Assembly (NCBI GenBank): GCA_019843655.1
Contig: JACDQD010000011.1
Coordinates: 9,280,604 to 9,344,603, forward strand
Origin: Lethocerus indicus
Taxonomy: Eukaryota; Arthropoda; Insecta; Hemiptera; Belostomatidae
DNA: 64,000 bases
Reading direction: 5' to 3'
A program made the position numbers and the translations under genes. Positions 1 to 12,200 of this stretch are shown in pieces (position 1 is the stretch's first letter; the number at the start of each line of letters is the position of its first letter). The notes beneath the pieces are model-generated. The model did not search any database, was not told the origin of the DNA, and was given only the letters and a program-made list of their open reading frames with translations.

Positions 1-1062
1 TAAATATTCTTAAATATAAAATATGATGTTTTGCGGTCGCTTAGCTGTCACATATAACCCACAGTTATAACTTAGAAGAGTAAAAAAGTACACTCTTGTA
101 AATGTGTATTATAGTTACTAACCTACCATTGATAAATATTATTTTTTTATTTTTTTGTAGTAAATCTAAACCTAGCGATTTTATATAGAGAAACAATCGG
201 CAAATATAAAAGTTTAATGCTGATTCAGTTATGCAAGTTCTAGTCCAAACGATACCCTGGAATTGAGGTCTTGTACGTAATATTTTTATGACTTGCTTTT
301 ATTGGAAGATTTCTGGTTTGTCGTCTATAATTTTCGGTCTTTTTATGTTTCTCGAATAAATATTTGTAGTCTATAATTTTCTGTTGTTTATGACATAAAT
401 TTTACAACCTTTACGAATGCCCAAATGTATTAAAATGGTCCAGTCGGCGGTGTCCAGTCCTGGAAGATTTTTCTTATTTCAAAAATAGTACAACGGGCAA
501 GTTTAAAAGAGCCAAGTTCGTCGCCATTTATCACAATAAAAGAAAGTTTCTTTTTTTTCCTCTTTATTCGGTTCTTCCTCGAAAAGTTAATTATCCTGAA
601 GTTGCTCCCGTAACGAGATTAAGTCTTATTAGGCGTCCGCCCAGAAAGGGTTGACGTCTCGATTTTGTAACTTATATCCCGGTGTTATTCGCTATAATTA
701 TTTCAAAGCAATAGTAATTAATTATTAACAGTATTAAATAGTGTTTGCCAGCTGCACGTTCCAGTGAACAAATGACGAAAGATAACCAATAAAAAAAAAA
801 GTAAGGGCCCAACTGTTGGTGGACTACTTTATGGTTGTGTAGGTGGCCTTATAACTTGGTTGCTGAAACGATACTTTACATAATCATTCTCTGAATATTT
901 TCATTCGGCCTATAAAGAATTAAAATAAATTTTCCTGGTTCTTTTGATCATCTGTCATCTCTCGACGGTTTGGTTTTTTACTGAACAGGTTTCGTCTGCT
1001 CACCTTCTTCAATAGAAATTCTTATCCAGCCATTCCAAAGCGTAAAACGTATTACTAAATAT

Positions 1063-1066
<4 letters not shown>
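1..1066. other. AT-rich sequence, nothing identified
   Basis: Noncoding-looking AT-rich sequence. I see no open frame of 60 codons, no RNA gene and no repeat arm that pairs with another part of the window. Short T-rich tracts (for example around 140-160 and 550-565) are ordinary for this background. Confidence 0.6.

Positions 1067-1093
<27 letters not shown>
1067..1093 (+). repeat. A27 homopolymer
   Basis: There are 27 consecutive A residues. Such runs can be the tail of a retroposed sequence in + orientation, but I found no matching target-site duplication around it. The upstream 100 bases do not resemble a known SINE or processed gene, so it is recorded only as a homopolymer. Confidence 0.9.
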
Positions 1094-2310
1094 CATTGTA
1101 AGGCAGGTACATTATTAGTGTGTTAGGTATGAAATTCTGAAGTGAATGAAAAAACTAAAGGAACTTACATTATGGAATTAATTGCATTTTCAGCTGCTGG
1201 CCTTTCAAGACTAGTATTCTCGGTCAAATGGAATTAGTATTATGAACATATTTGGAATAATTAATATGCGGACTGCAATGAATTCCTGTGCGCATCCACG
1301 ATGCAAGTCCTACTGCTCTCTTCGCAATTTTTATTTAAACGAGCGACCGCGAATACCGAAAGGCGAAAGAAATATTCAATTAAAGCGAAATGAAAAAGTT
1401 TGAGGCGCCTCTCACATCCGTCGAATCAATTACTCGGCCCCGACACGACCGCTTTTTTGACTCCGCACTCCGATCACGCACTTTATATTTGTCCAATCGG
1501 AATGATTTCTCATGATTTTTTACTTTATATCGCGAAGTCACAGCATTGGACAGTGAAAAAGGGTTCTAATATATACCCCGAGTCTGCTGAATGAAATTTA
1601 AATTCAAAATACATGCATGAAATACATAATAATAACAAGATTAATCCACCGGCAAAACATCGTAGTTTCCTAATAACCGCAATAAATTAAATATAAAAAG
1701 AATATAATATAATATAATCAAGACATATATTGAGAGAATAAAGTAAAGAAAAAAACTGGTGATAGCTACAGGAAGCAACGATGTAGCGAGCGATTGTGTC
1801 ATTAAAAAAATAAAACAAATATATTCGGTAAACATTTTTATGTAAAACTCGTAACATGTTCATGAAGTTCTTTTATATATTTTAGGTCGGGTTCGTTCAA
1901 CCACTTCTGAGTTATAGGGATCTCGGTATTCAAATCTCACATCATCCCTATAATGTTTGAACTGTCATTATGTTGTTAGGGAATGGGTGCGTTGGCAGTA
2001 AATAGAATAATCGGATATTAGTTGAACTTGAGACGCCCTCTAAACTGTTTTATAATATTCTCTAAAATAATATAACTGAAAGAAAGCTTTAAATTGCCAT
2101 CATTCTTCAGTCCAAAGTTCGAACAGTTCGTTATCATTAGCATTCTGTTAGTAATGCATTGATGTACTTAATGTGTACTAGTGAGGTACGTGGTGTGGTA
2201 TTCCGCGAATACCTAAATGAATGCCTCAAATTGGAAACTTGTTGAAGGACGAGTACTCGACTGTTCGGAATGAATTCTATAATTAGCGCCGATTAAAAAC
2301 TTAGTATAGA
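1094..2310. other. AT-rich sequence, nothing identified
   Basis: The open frames here (64 codons or fewer) are short, rich in Ile/Phe/Tyr and have no recognisable motif. They are what chance gives at this base composition. No repeat or RNA gene was seen. Confidence 0.6.
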
Positions 2311-2780
2311 GTTTCCAGATAAAGCCGGGTCCCGCCCACTCGGTATTAGGAAACACGGGCGGGGCAATGGTCCCCGTTCCGCGTGTTCCGAACCGTCGGT
2401 CGCGCATTCCCGATCCGGATTAAGCCGGAACCGACACCGGCTAATTGGGGGTTCATTACCGCGGCCCGATGAGAGAGAGATAGGAAGCCGCCGACTGGGA
2501 TATCGACCCGATATGGGTTGGGAATTAGCATAGGGCTACGCGGGGTGCGGCGAAGCGAGGGGGGCCCCGGCCTTGTACCTGTCGGCCGCTGTCCGCCGGC
2601 AACGGCCCGTGTTTACAAGACACCCGATACACCCCCCCAGTGACCGCCTTATTTGGGATCCTCCCAATCCGAATGCCGGAGCTTCAGAACGAGCCGATGC
2701 CCAGGAAGTTCAAGTCTCGCGGTGCCGTTACACGGGTTATACAGTCGGGTTACATTTTAAAAGTCCCCACATGATGTCGA
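2311..2780. other. GC/CpG-rich block
   Basis: Abrupt rise in G+C with many CG dinucleotides, interrupted by AATT/TTAA-type words. Several overlapping open frames on both strands (up to 93 codons at 2573-2854) follow from the shortage of stop codons at high G+C. None shows a domain. A small inverted repeat (AGCCGG...CCGGCT, about 2424-2442) lies inside. It could be a regulatory CpG island, but no transcript evidence is visible. Confidence 0.5.
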
Positions 2781-5700
2781 CAATTTCAGCAAACGGAATA
2801 ATTAAACAAAAGGTATACGTGAAAATGGGAAAATATGGATTCCTTGCTAGATGAGTTGGTGACGAACGTGAGATCGCATGACACACCCACCTTGTAGACA
2901 GGCATCTTTCAGGCACGTGTCACAAGGGTAGGAATAGTAGTAATTAGAATTTTAATAGCTGGAAGCTTAGTCAATTATACGAACATTGAAATCTAAATTA
3001 AGTAAAAGATATGTTGGATGGGAAAATGAAGGTACAGAAACCTTTTTTTACCCAGAAATGTACTAAACTACATACATATTACTATGTTATTTATTATGTG
3101 TCAATTGTCTTTTAATTATTTCTCATTTTAAAAAAAAAGAATATCAATATTTCTCATGTTACAAAATAATAATGAAAAATAATTTATTTAACGAAGGGTA
3201 CCAAACACGATACTGCAAATCCTCGAACTCCATAGATGTGTTGTTTTAAATATTTTTAAAAAATACTGTTTTGCTCAATATACGCTACTGTGAGGTTCGA
3301 GGTGAATATATCACAGATGAATGAACGTAATGAGAGAAGTAGCCCATTATATCATCAAGAGGGCATAATTAAATACGCAAGGCTTTTCGAGGAATCTTAA
3401 AGACGGGGGCCCCCCCATTCAATAAAACGTGATCAGTCGAGCCCATTCAAAAGCCCGCGTGGGCATGTAGATTATAATCAATAAACCCCTGTCACTTTGT
3501 TCTGTGCCCCCTTGTTCAACATTGTATCAGTTGTATATCATGAATTATTTCGTACGGTTCTGAAAAGTTCCTGACGAAACGGAACCCCGTTCCGTCATTG
3601 GCTGAGTGCAAAACGATTTCCGGTCCCGCAACAAAACGGGCGGTAGAAATTAAGCCGTAATCTTAAGTAAGCGGGCCTGTGCTTAAATTCAATTTGCTCC
3701 TGTGCAAGTCGGCGTCCGCTCCTCAATCATACGGCCACTCTCCCCCCGGGGCCCCAATTGGCGCGTATATCAAAACTCCGATAAACGTTTCGGCTATTGA
3801 CTCGGTCGCAATTGCTATTCCCGTCCGGCCGCAAATGAGATCGCCGCCGCCGAGGATATTATCCGACTATAAATTCATCCTCTATCGCATTAAGAGAGAA
3901 GGGTTTGTGGCCTCACCGATTCCTGTATTTAATGCTGTATGATATCCAGCAATATTCCCTTTCCCGCCCTTATTAATAACGAGTACAATTTCGAAATTGG
4001 ATTCCATTACGAATAGACACGATAGAAAAATGTCTCCACGTTTTGGATCCAAGTCTGTAAAATGAAATATTTATTTCATTAGCAATATACCGTATAGTAC
4101 AAAATGGTTACTGTCAGACTTACAGGATATGTTTATTTTTAAATTACACCAAAAAAAACCATTACAAATTACAAATATACATACGAGTACGTATATAGAT
4201 ACAAAGTCATTCTTACTTGATTTATAGTTTAATTGAATTACAGAACCTGACCTTACTTTTTCGTTTGTACATATATTTATTATCGATAAAGTCATATGAC
4301 ATATGAAAATAATCTTGGAATACATTACATCTAGTCGGAGTTATTTACTGTTATAGGGAACATCTGCGGCAAATCTTAAACGCGTTTCATCGAGGTTGTT
4401 ACATCATATCGAAACATACGAAAATAGAATTCAAGCCGGGGAGGGTTTCAGAGTCATGTACCATTTAATCAGCTAAGAAAGAAAAAGGTGTCGTAAACTA
4501 TAGGCCGAACAGTCTGCCAATATTTTACTTTCGAGCACAATACGGTTAAGGAAACCATAAATCGGGGGACACCGTAACAATTATTGCGGCCCGTTGGACG
4601 GATCCGGAGCCCACGCGAACGAGATTTATCGCGTCCTAAACAAACGCTCATTTATATAATTTATGTTCAAAATATACTCGGGCCAGATAGAGAGAAAGAA
4701 ACATGGCAGAGGGCGTCCCGCATATTTCCGCGGCCCACTCCCGTGAGGAATTTTATTATTTCGTTCGATCGGACGATGCCGTCCGATCGGCAGAAGGCGT
4801 ATATAAATATCTTCTAAGTATGTGAATTATAAATCAGCATGCCTCGCCTGGAACGTGGACCTACGAATTATTGCATTACGTTAAAATCGCTGCAGCTTTC
4901 CAACGAGCTTTCTTGACTTTTGTTTTTCTCCGGAATTATAGTTGGTAACTGAGATCCCTTATTCCCCTTCTGAGGGCTCAGGAGTATCTACTCCGTGGTT
5001 TTGTAATTATTAACACTGTCCGCGCTAAATCAAGAGGAAAATTCTTTGCACGTTCATTGGTTCGTAAAAAGCAGCAATGGACCGCTAACCCGGATTAAAT
5101 ATAATGTTTCCCTCAAACCCTTTTAGATTATAAGTTAAACTTATATAAAATTTACATTAATAAGAGAAGTATTCATTGAAACTGATAATGAGAAATAGAT
5201 TAGAAATAGACATTCTTTTTAATGTTATTCATTGCAAGGTATTATGATATTTCTGAAAGACATTGTCAGTTACAATTTAAATTCCCTCCAGGTCCTCCGA
5301 TATCGGCTCGTCCGTGAAACCCGGAACCAATTTGCCTGAGAGGAACTCACATTTATCTAAGAAAATCAATCTTTTTTGCCGGTTTTTCAATAATCCTGAA
5401 AGCCACCGGTTCATTCGTTCTATATCGAATCCAATAATCGACAAACGGAGGTTGCGAATGGCGTGTGGATAATAGACGTGTAGGAGGAAGTGGATTCGTT
5501 CCCTCTTGTCTTCCCTCTCTTGCTCTTATTTTCTGAATTATTTTCTTATCGCTCTTCCAAATAACATTATTCTACAGACTTATTGAGATATGTATGTAAG
5601 AATTAAATAAAACTATCACTTTGATGGCCATATCAACCATATCTATGTCTGATAGGTTGGTCAGTTGGTAATTATCTCACAAATACCCTGACTGGATGTA

Positions 5701-6030
5701 CACAACCTCTTTTTTCTTTCGCCGATAATTAAATCTTATATTTTCTTCCTAATTATCAATTTATTCCTCTATAAATATTTTTGGCAGTATTCAAAAATAC
5801 AAGATGCAGATAATTCATTACGATATGAAAGTGTGAGCTTTGGGTACAGGATTAAGGCCGATTGTAATTCTGCTTTTCAATCTATTAAAAGATTTATTTT
5901 TCTCCCAACGTAAAGATGGGGTAGTGTCGACTAAAAATAGAGTCTTACTGTCATTATTGCATTTTAGCAAGTCAGTTTTTATAATAAACTGTTTGGAAAT
6001 ATATAATTTCCGAACACCTGTTGATACTAT
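2781..6030. other. AT-rich sequence with one GC-rich block (about 3561-3960)
   Basis: Mostly AT-rich. The block at about 3561-3960 is CpG-rich and carries an 87-codon open frame at 3679-3942 with no recognisable motif. The open frame that starts at 5840 is treated as chance. I see no RNA gene or repeat. Confidence 0.5.
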
Positions 6031-7330
6031 CCGAACAGATGTTCGGTCAGTTTGGGTTGGCCGGAATCCCCTTTCCGCAAAAACACTCGAATGCAGAACA
6101 GCTTTCTACTGGCGCAAGTTCAAAACGCTCCGGGCCCCTCCGAAAGAAAAAGTGATACGGCTCCTCCCGGTTCGGTCTCAATTAATTTTCAATATTATTA
6201 TTCCTATTTGTTTCGTTTTTTTTTTAGGCCGTGCGAGCGTACGCGGCATTCGAAAGGAGCCCCCCGGAGGCCTCAATTACCGGAGCGTTTAACTTTAACG
6301 CCCTCCCGGATTGCACTCGTCCCGTTGTGCAATCCCTTTATTGGAGATCTTTATCTGGAATTGAAAGCCGGGATTGCTTCCTTATTCGATTGGACCGTTA
6401 CTAACGTTCTAAATGCGGGCGTTAATATCCTCTGATATTGGGTCGTCCGGTGCATTAATAGCGGCCTTATTTTTTTTACAACTGAATCGGCGATTTGTTT
6501 AAGTTTATTTATGTCCGTCCGTATTAGAACGAGTCAAATAATTGCCCGGTCTCGATGAAGATAAACACTTGCCCCGTACTTGACAAAAATGGATGTACTG
6601 CTTGTACCGAAGTCTCGAAAGTGTCCATCCAAGACTGAGTACCGGGCGACCGATTGGTTCTAATGAGGACGATACTTGCAAATAATATTGTCAAGCTAAG
6701 ATGGGAAGCTCGGTTAGCGTGGACTAACTCTAGGATTTCTTATAAATATACGAGAAAGAGTCGGAATAGAAACCTGCGCCATAGCGTGTACTGTTTAATC
6801 GTCTCCGGTTAGACAACTAAATCATCGGTTAAGGGGCCCCCGTGTCTACGTGTCATTTGGTTTTTGTAAGAGGCTATTGTATACACATACGTCCCATTAA
6901 AAAAAAACTAATGGCGACAGGACGTTAAGAGTTTATTGTTTGCGGAACGAGGCCCGCCCGCCCCCCGCGCATTTTTTTCAATGGCCATCTGCTCAATGCA
7001 TACTTTCACATTATCCGCTGAGCCCCAACTATCCTTTTAATTAAAACCCCATTCGCTCCAATCGGCTCCGTGTTTCCTTATCGATTGGCTATCCGGTGTC
7101 GCCAACTGCTTTTAAAGTGGCTGTTTACGCCCAGTCCCAGTGCGGCCGACGTCGATTATCCCACGGCATTTATAAACCAGTCCTGTACATTTCCTCGGGT
7201 CGAAAGCTTTCAGCCCCGCGTCGATTACTTCCTCCGGATAAGAGATACCGGTAGCGCTTCCAACCGGGAATTTATTTCCGAATTCGAAGACAAATTGGTC
7301 GAGGGGGGGAGGTACGATTCAATTCTACTT
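6031..7330. other. Alternating GC-rich and AT-rich blocks
   Basis: GC-rich pieces at about 6040-6300 and 6950-7310 alternate with AT-rich sequence. Open frames at 5840-6292 (150 codons), 6052-6435 (127) and 7070-7333 (87) overlap in different frames and contain no family motif, so no gene is called. Confidence 0.5.
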
Positions 7331-10300
7331 TGAAATTTGAATCAGCCATATCAATTCAGCCAAGTTTTTTCGAAAAGCGGCCGAAAAGTTTAAGAAATGA
7401 AATGGGTCCATCAGAATTGACTTTGACTTCTTCACTTGCTAAGTTTTAGTAAATTGAAAATCTTCTAGATGTTGTCCCGTGGATCATTTTTATTTTTAAA
7501 AAAATACAGCGGGACCCAAAAAAAATTAAACTCAATTCCGGAATGTAACTAGCGCCGATAATAGTGTCCATAATATCCGTACAAACCGGTAGTTTCTAAT
7601 GGTCATTCGTACCCACGACGAGGCCTTCGGTCTCGCCAAACAAGGAACCATTCTGTGTTGCCATATGTTCAACGTCTCATTGTCCCCATAATCAATGCGA
7701 AGATGGTCTTAGACAGCACTACGTTTATGACACATTATGTGCGGTTATAAACTCTCCTCGAGTCCTTCATATCCCCGACGAATGTCAACGAAGTGAGCGC
7801 TGTCTAACCTTTTACCATACGGCACGATCATGCTGTAAAAGACTATCGTCCGCATTGCACTGAAATTAAGCTAGTAATTATAGTCTGATTTTGGCGAATC
7901 TATTAATATTTATATTTCTTCGGTTGATGCGCACGAAGTTTTATTAACACCAAAATTTGACTCAACACTCAGTAGCTTGACATATGCGATAGGAATCCCT
8001 CGCTGACGTCATACGCATGAACAGAACACGCCACCAAACTTTTTGCGAGGTTATCGAGGTCAGTCCCGGGCCACTTGACTGCCCCGTAGGGGGGGACTTA
8101 GTATGTGGTAAGCATTGACCGCCTTAACTTTATTTCCCCTCAATGGGACCGGGATTCGACGGATTTTTCATGACTCAGATTTATTTACAAGATTGGCCCT
8201 AATTATACTGTTGTGTACTAACTCTGCGATTTCCGAAAGGTTGAAATCTCTCGGGGATTCGTAAACTTCTGGAACCGGGGGCCCCTGTTTCCTCTCGAGC
8301 GAGCTTTATTAGAGGCACTGGAATCGATTGCGTTTCGATGGTTACTACATCCGAATCGATTCTGCGAGGTCGGATGTGTTTGTCCGATTCCCCTTCTACA
8401 TGCATTATGTATGTAAGGAGGGATGGCCTTTGGTTGAAAAACACCGCTGTAAATTTTCAGCCGGAGTAATTTGCGTGAGTAACGCTCCTAAATTTCCCCG
8501 TTCGTTCAGCCTTCTTTACGGTTTAAGAGTTGAGTTAATATGGACCGATTAGACGCCTACTCATTCCTTCCGAAGAGAACGACTCCCCTCATAAAGTATT
8601 TGCCTATAAAAGTATGCAAATGTGTCGCGGGGTCCCGTCCCGAGTTGTCTGAATCTAGTTTAGAATTAAATGTGGTTAGATTAAAATTCAGGGAACTCGT
8701 ATATTGTTTTGTATACTTTGTAGGTATCAAAGCTGCATGAATATTTAATATCAAGTTAGTTTAAAACTGTTGTATAGAGTCTATTCGCTTGTGAGCGGTC
8801 TCTGGGAGGAATCCGGTTAACCTTCTCACCATCGTTATTAGTGTTCTGTTAGTAAATGTAAGTCTGTTGCTCTGACTTTATTGCTGCCAATAAATTAAAA
8901 GTCGTTTGTTAGTGGGACACACATTAATAAAGAAAGAGATTAATAGCGAAAACATAGCAAACAGTTTTTTAAATCCTGATACTTGTTCCTATCACACTCT
9001 AAGTTTGATATCTTAACTAATGCCAAAACTGTAAAATATATTGTACATATATATTGTATATTATATTGTAAAAATAAAATTGTTTAGAAATTGTACTGTA
9101 TATATAGAAGAATCCAATACGTATTTTTCAAATAATTTATTAAAAACAGTAGTTAGTTTACAGATATTGCATATAAGCCAGTTTTTAATTTGGAACCAAA
9201 AATGTACAACATGATGTTGAACTAAGGGTATACATATAGGATATAAGACGGGATAGACATAATAGTTCTTCTTTCTAATGTATAGCAATTCATCATGCTT
9301 ACTTCATACATTTATTAGGGATAGTAATCTTAATAAACATTAAGAACGACCGAGGAATGAAATGAGCGGAAGTTATTCAAGAACTTTATTAAAAGCCGGA
9401 ACAGAGAGAACACCGAAGACAAATATGAATAGCATACAATAGAATCTGAATTCTAAAGGAATATCAAAAGGAATCCAAGTTTCAAGCTCTAGCTTCTGTT
9501 TCTTCAATATAGAATCGCTCTGAAAACTTTCTTCATAGACTACATTGTTTCCCTGGTGAGATGTCAGGATTCCCCAGTATTAATCAATCTGATGCACAGC
9601 AAAACGCGACAGGCTGGATAAAAAACAACTATTTGGCGCAAAACATTATGCAAATTATTAAGAGGAACTGGGAAATGCAGCCAAGACTGTATAAGTCAAA
9701 GAAAAAATGACAACGAAAAAAATACTTAAGATACTATCAAGTTAATAATGTTAATGCCCTTTTTCTATATTAATCTTCCGGTGAGTGTGTTTAGTTTCCC
9801 AGCAACGAGAGAATTTCTGTCCAAGCCTCGAGTAGGAAAGTTTCGTGAACATGATAGCTCAAAAAATCGAAGAAGTATTTTATCCAACTTTGAAAACCAG
9901 TACTGACCTGAATTACAAACTAGTTTTGAGATAGTGCACATAGTTTTGCGTTCACATAGTGCAAACAATCGTGTTTTCTATGTTTCGAATAGTATAAGTG
10001 AGGTCAAAGAGGGCCGCATTCCGAATATCTACGAGACACATATATGAGAAAGGGAATACAACATAAGGAAATATTTTGTCCCAGAAATTAGACGGCAGGT
10101 AGTTTTTTATTAAGTGTGGATATCTTGATTCTGGCTCCACTTACGTAGTCAATTTAAGAGGTGATTCGTGAAAAAAGTTCTGAAATAATAAAACATTCAA
10201 ATTTTCAACGCTTAAGTCAAAGAAGAGCCGCATTTGCCCACCTCCTGGTGTATGTAATAAAATATTATCCAGGTCCACTTTAAATACCCGCCGAAAGGGT

Positions 10301-10470
10301 TTTACTGCCGAACTTTTATAATCCCGGGCTGATTAAAGTCATTCAGGTTTTTCTCCTCGGACGTTTTATTGCTCTTTACCATCTCTCCTGATTCTTGTCG
10401 TAGCTTGAGAAGCAGTTGTAAAATATATTCTCCGCGCCTCATCGTGTCTCACTTCTGGACCGCGTCAAAT
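7331..10470. other. AT-rich sequence, nothing firmly identified
   Basis: No repeat or RNA gene was recognised. A 49-codon open frame at 9561-9710 on the + strand has a fairly protein-like composition, with two Trp and a basic Lys-rich end. I do not recognise it and do not call it a gene. Confidence 0.5.
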
Positions 10471-10900
10471 TCCGAAGGACATACGCTCCGAGCCGTTGGT
10501 CGAGTGGCGAGAGGGGGATTTCGCCTTATCCGTTCTCCGAGCCCCAAATTTGGGGGCGTTATCAATCTATTGCCGGGGCGATTATTCAACTCGCGGCCGG
10601 GTACCGCGTGTCCGTCCAAGGGCGCTCTTTTGTCCGCGTCATCCGGAGCCAGTCGCCGCCACTTATCTCGGCCCCCGAGAGCGTTTGTCAGACCGAGTTT
10701 AATCAACTCAATTAAACTCCGGTATGTTGTCTCTCCGCAATTTCGAAAGTGGGGAAAAAGTACCGAAAGTCACGTTGATGACGCCCATTATTCCCCCGAG
10801 TATGTTCACGACAATTTACCCGCCGTGTTGCGATAATTTTTCAACTCTAATCGGTGACCTCCCCCTCCGTTACCGGGTGGAAAAATGCCGCGTTCTCAGA
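10471..10900. other. GC/CpG-rich block
   Basis: Dense CG dinucleotides and low stop frequency produce overlapping open frames on both strands (155 codons at 10369-10836, 85 on the minus strand, 68 in another + frame). Mutually overlapping open frames of similar quality argue for composition rather than coding. Confidence 0.5.
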
Positions 10901-12167
10901 ACCTATTGTTATAAATGCTTCAACAAAGTGGACTCCGCGTAGGACAGTTTTGAAATAACGCGTCTTGTAAACGCAGTAATGGTGTGGGCAACCATATCTC
11001 CGATTTGTAAGTATCATTGGGAAGTAGCACTAGAACCGAGTGTTTCTTTAAAAAAAATCCCCTTAATGATTTACCTTAATATAAACAGCGTCTGTGCTTT
11101 TGCTTTATGTCTACCTTTAGCACTATTGCGTAGTCAAAATAAAAATGTCAAAATTCTATGACCTCATCCAAGACAATCCAGTCGCAACCCATTTTCGCTT
11201 ATATGCGAGTTGTTGACTCTTTATTGTCATTGATTTGGGATGGTAAGATTTTAAATTTGAGTAGGTCCAATAAAAATTAAATGTTTTCGTGCATCGAGTA
11301 TCCGATGCACCCTTGAGCGATGTCCCAGCTCGCATGTTGATTATGGATACAGTGTCCATGTTGGGCCTGGAATCGATTCAGCCGCGGCCCGTCCATTGGT
11401 TGTTTTAATTCAATCAGTTATCGATAAAGCTAAATAATGGCCGGCGTAAAACCCCACCGGCGCCTTATACAGTCAGCGTCTCCTCCTTCGTGAGCGGAGA
11501 TTGACTTTGTATTAAAGGCTTATTGCTGGCTTAGACCCCCATCATGGCCGGCTATCTACGTCGGGTTTCCGATTAAACATTGCATAAATCCATTAACTAA
11601 AGCCAAGGGGAGCCGACCCCGGAGAACGTGGGAGCAGCTTGCCCTAAGCTCGGGAGTAAAAAGCGTTAATATAACAGTAGTGTTATACATACAAATGCCG
11701 TATAACCGCACATAGGAGAGACGCTTACCTATTAAGTGTAGCTTGATTATATATCAAACTGTAAAATATAATACATATGCCAGTGTTATATTTCGACGCG
11801 TTTTTTTCATATTATCATAATTATTGCGAAAATTATCCACTCGTGATATTTATGCCCACCTGTTTGTCAGTAAGGACCGGTTTTGGTTTAGCGCTGTCAT
11901 AAGAAGCATGTCGGCCACCCTGGTATTCGGAGCAAATTAATAGCGTATATTTAATTAAGGGGATTTTTAATACTTGAACTTAAAAGAAGAATCTAAGGAT
12001 GTGATTCCAATACATCCAGGATATATAACATTTAGGTTCATGGCAGTTCTAATGCCGAGACACCCAGTACATCAGCGTACTGGTTGTGCAAGTAAAGAAG
12101 AGCGGGTGGAGGGAGGGGACGGCGTCGGGGAGGCGGCGCCGAAAAGTCCAAAGACGGAGAAAGCCGT
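10901..12167. other. Mixed AT-rich sequence, nothing identified
   Basis: No recognisable protein, RNA gene or repeat. A short purine/GC-rich stretch at about 12105-12165 precedes the pyrimidine tract. Confidence 0.5.
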
Positions 12168-12200
12168 TCTTTTTCTTTTCTTTTTTTTTCTTTCTTTTTT
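12168..12200. repeat. Polypyrimidine tract (T/C)
   Basis: An uninterrupted run of about 33 pyrimidines, mostly T with scattered C, follows directly after a purine/GC-rich stretch. It could be a decayed oligo(A) tail on the minus strand or simple low-complexity DNA. No flanking duplication was found. Confidence 0.7.

Noticed and set aside
5840..6292. 150-codon + strand open frame
   Set aside because: No recognisable domain. It overlaps another long frame (6052-6435) and spans an abrupt change from AT-rich to GC-rich sequence, which suggests chance.
10369..10836. 155-codon open frame, the longest in the window
   Set aside because: It lies in a CpG-rich block where stop codons are rare. Frames on the other strand and in another + frame are also open, and no motif is visible.
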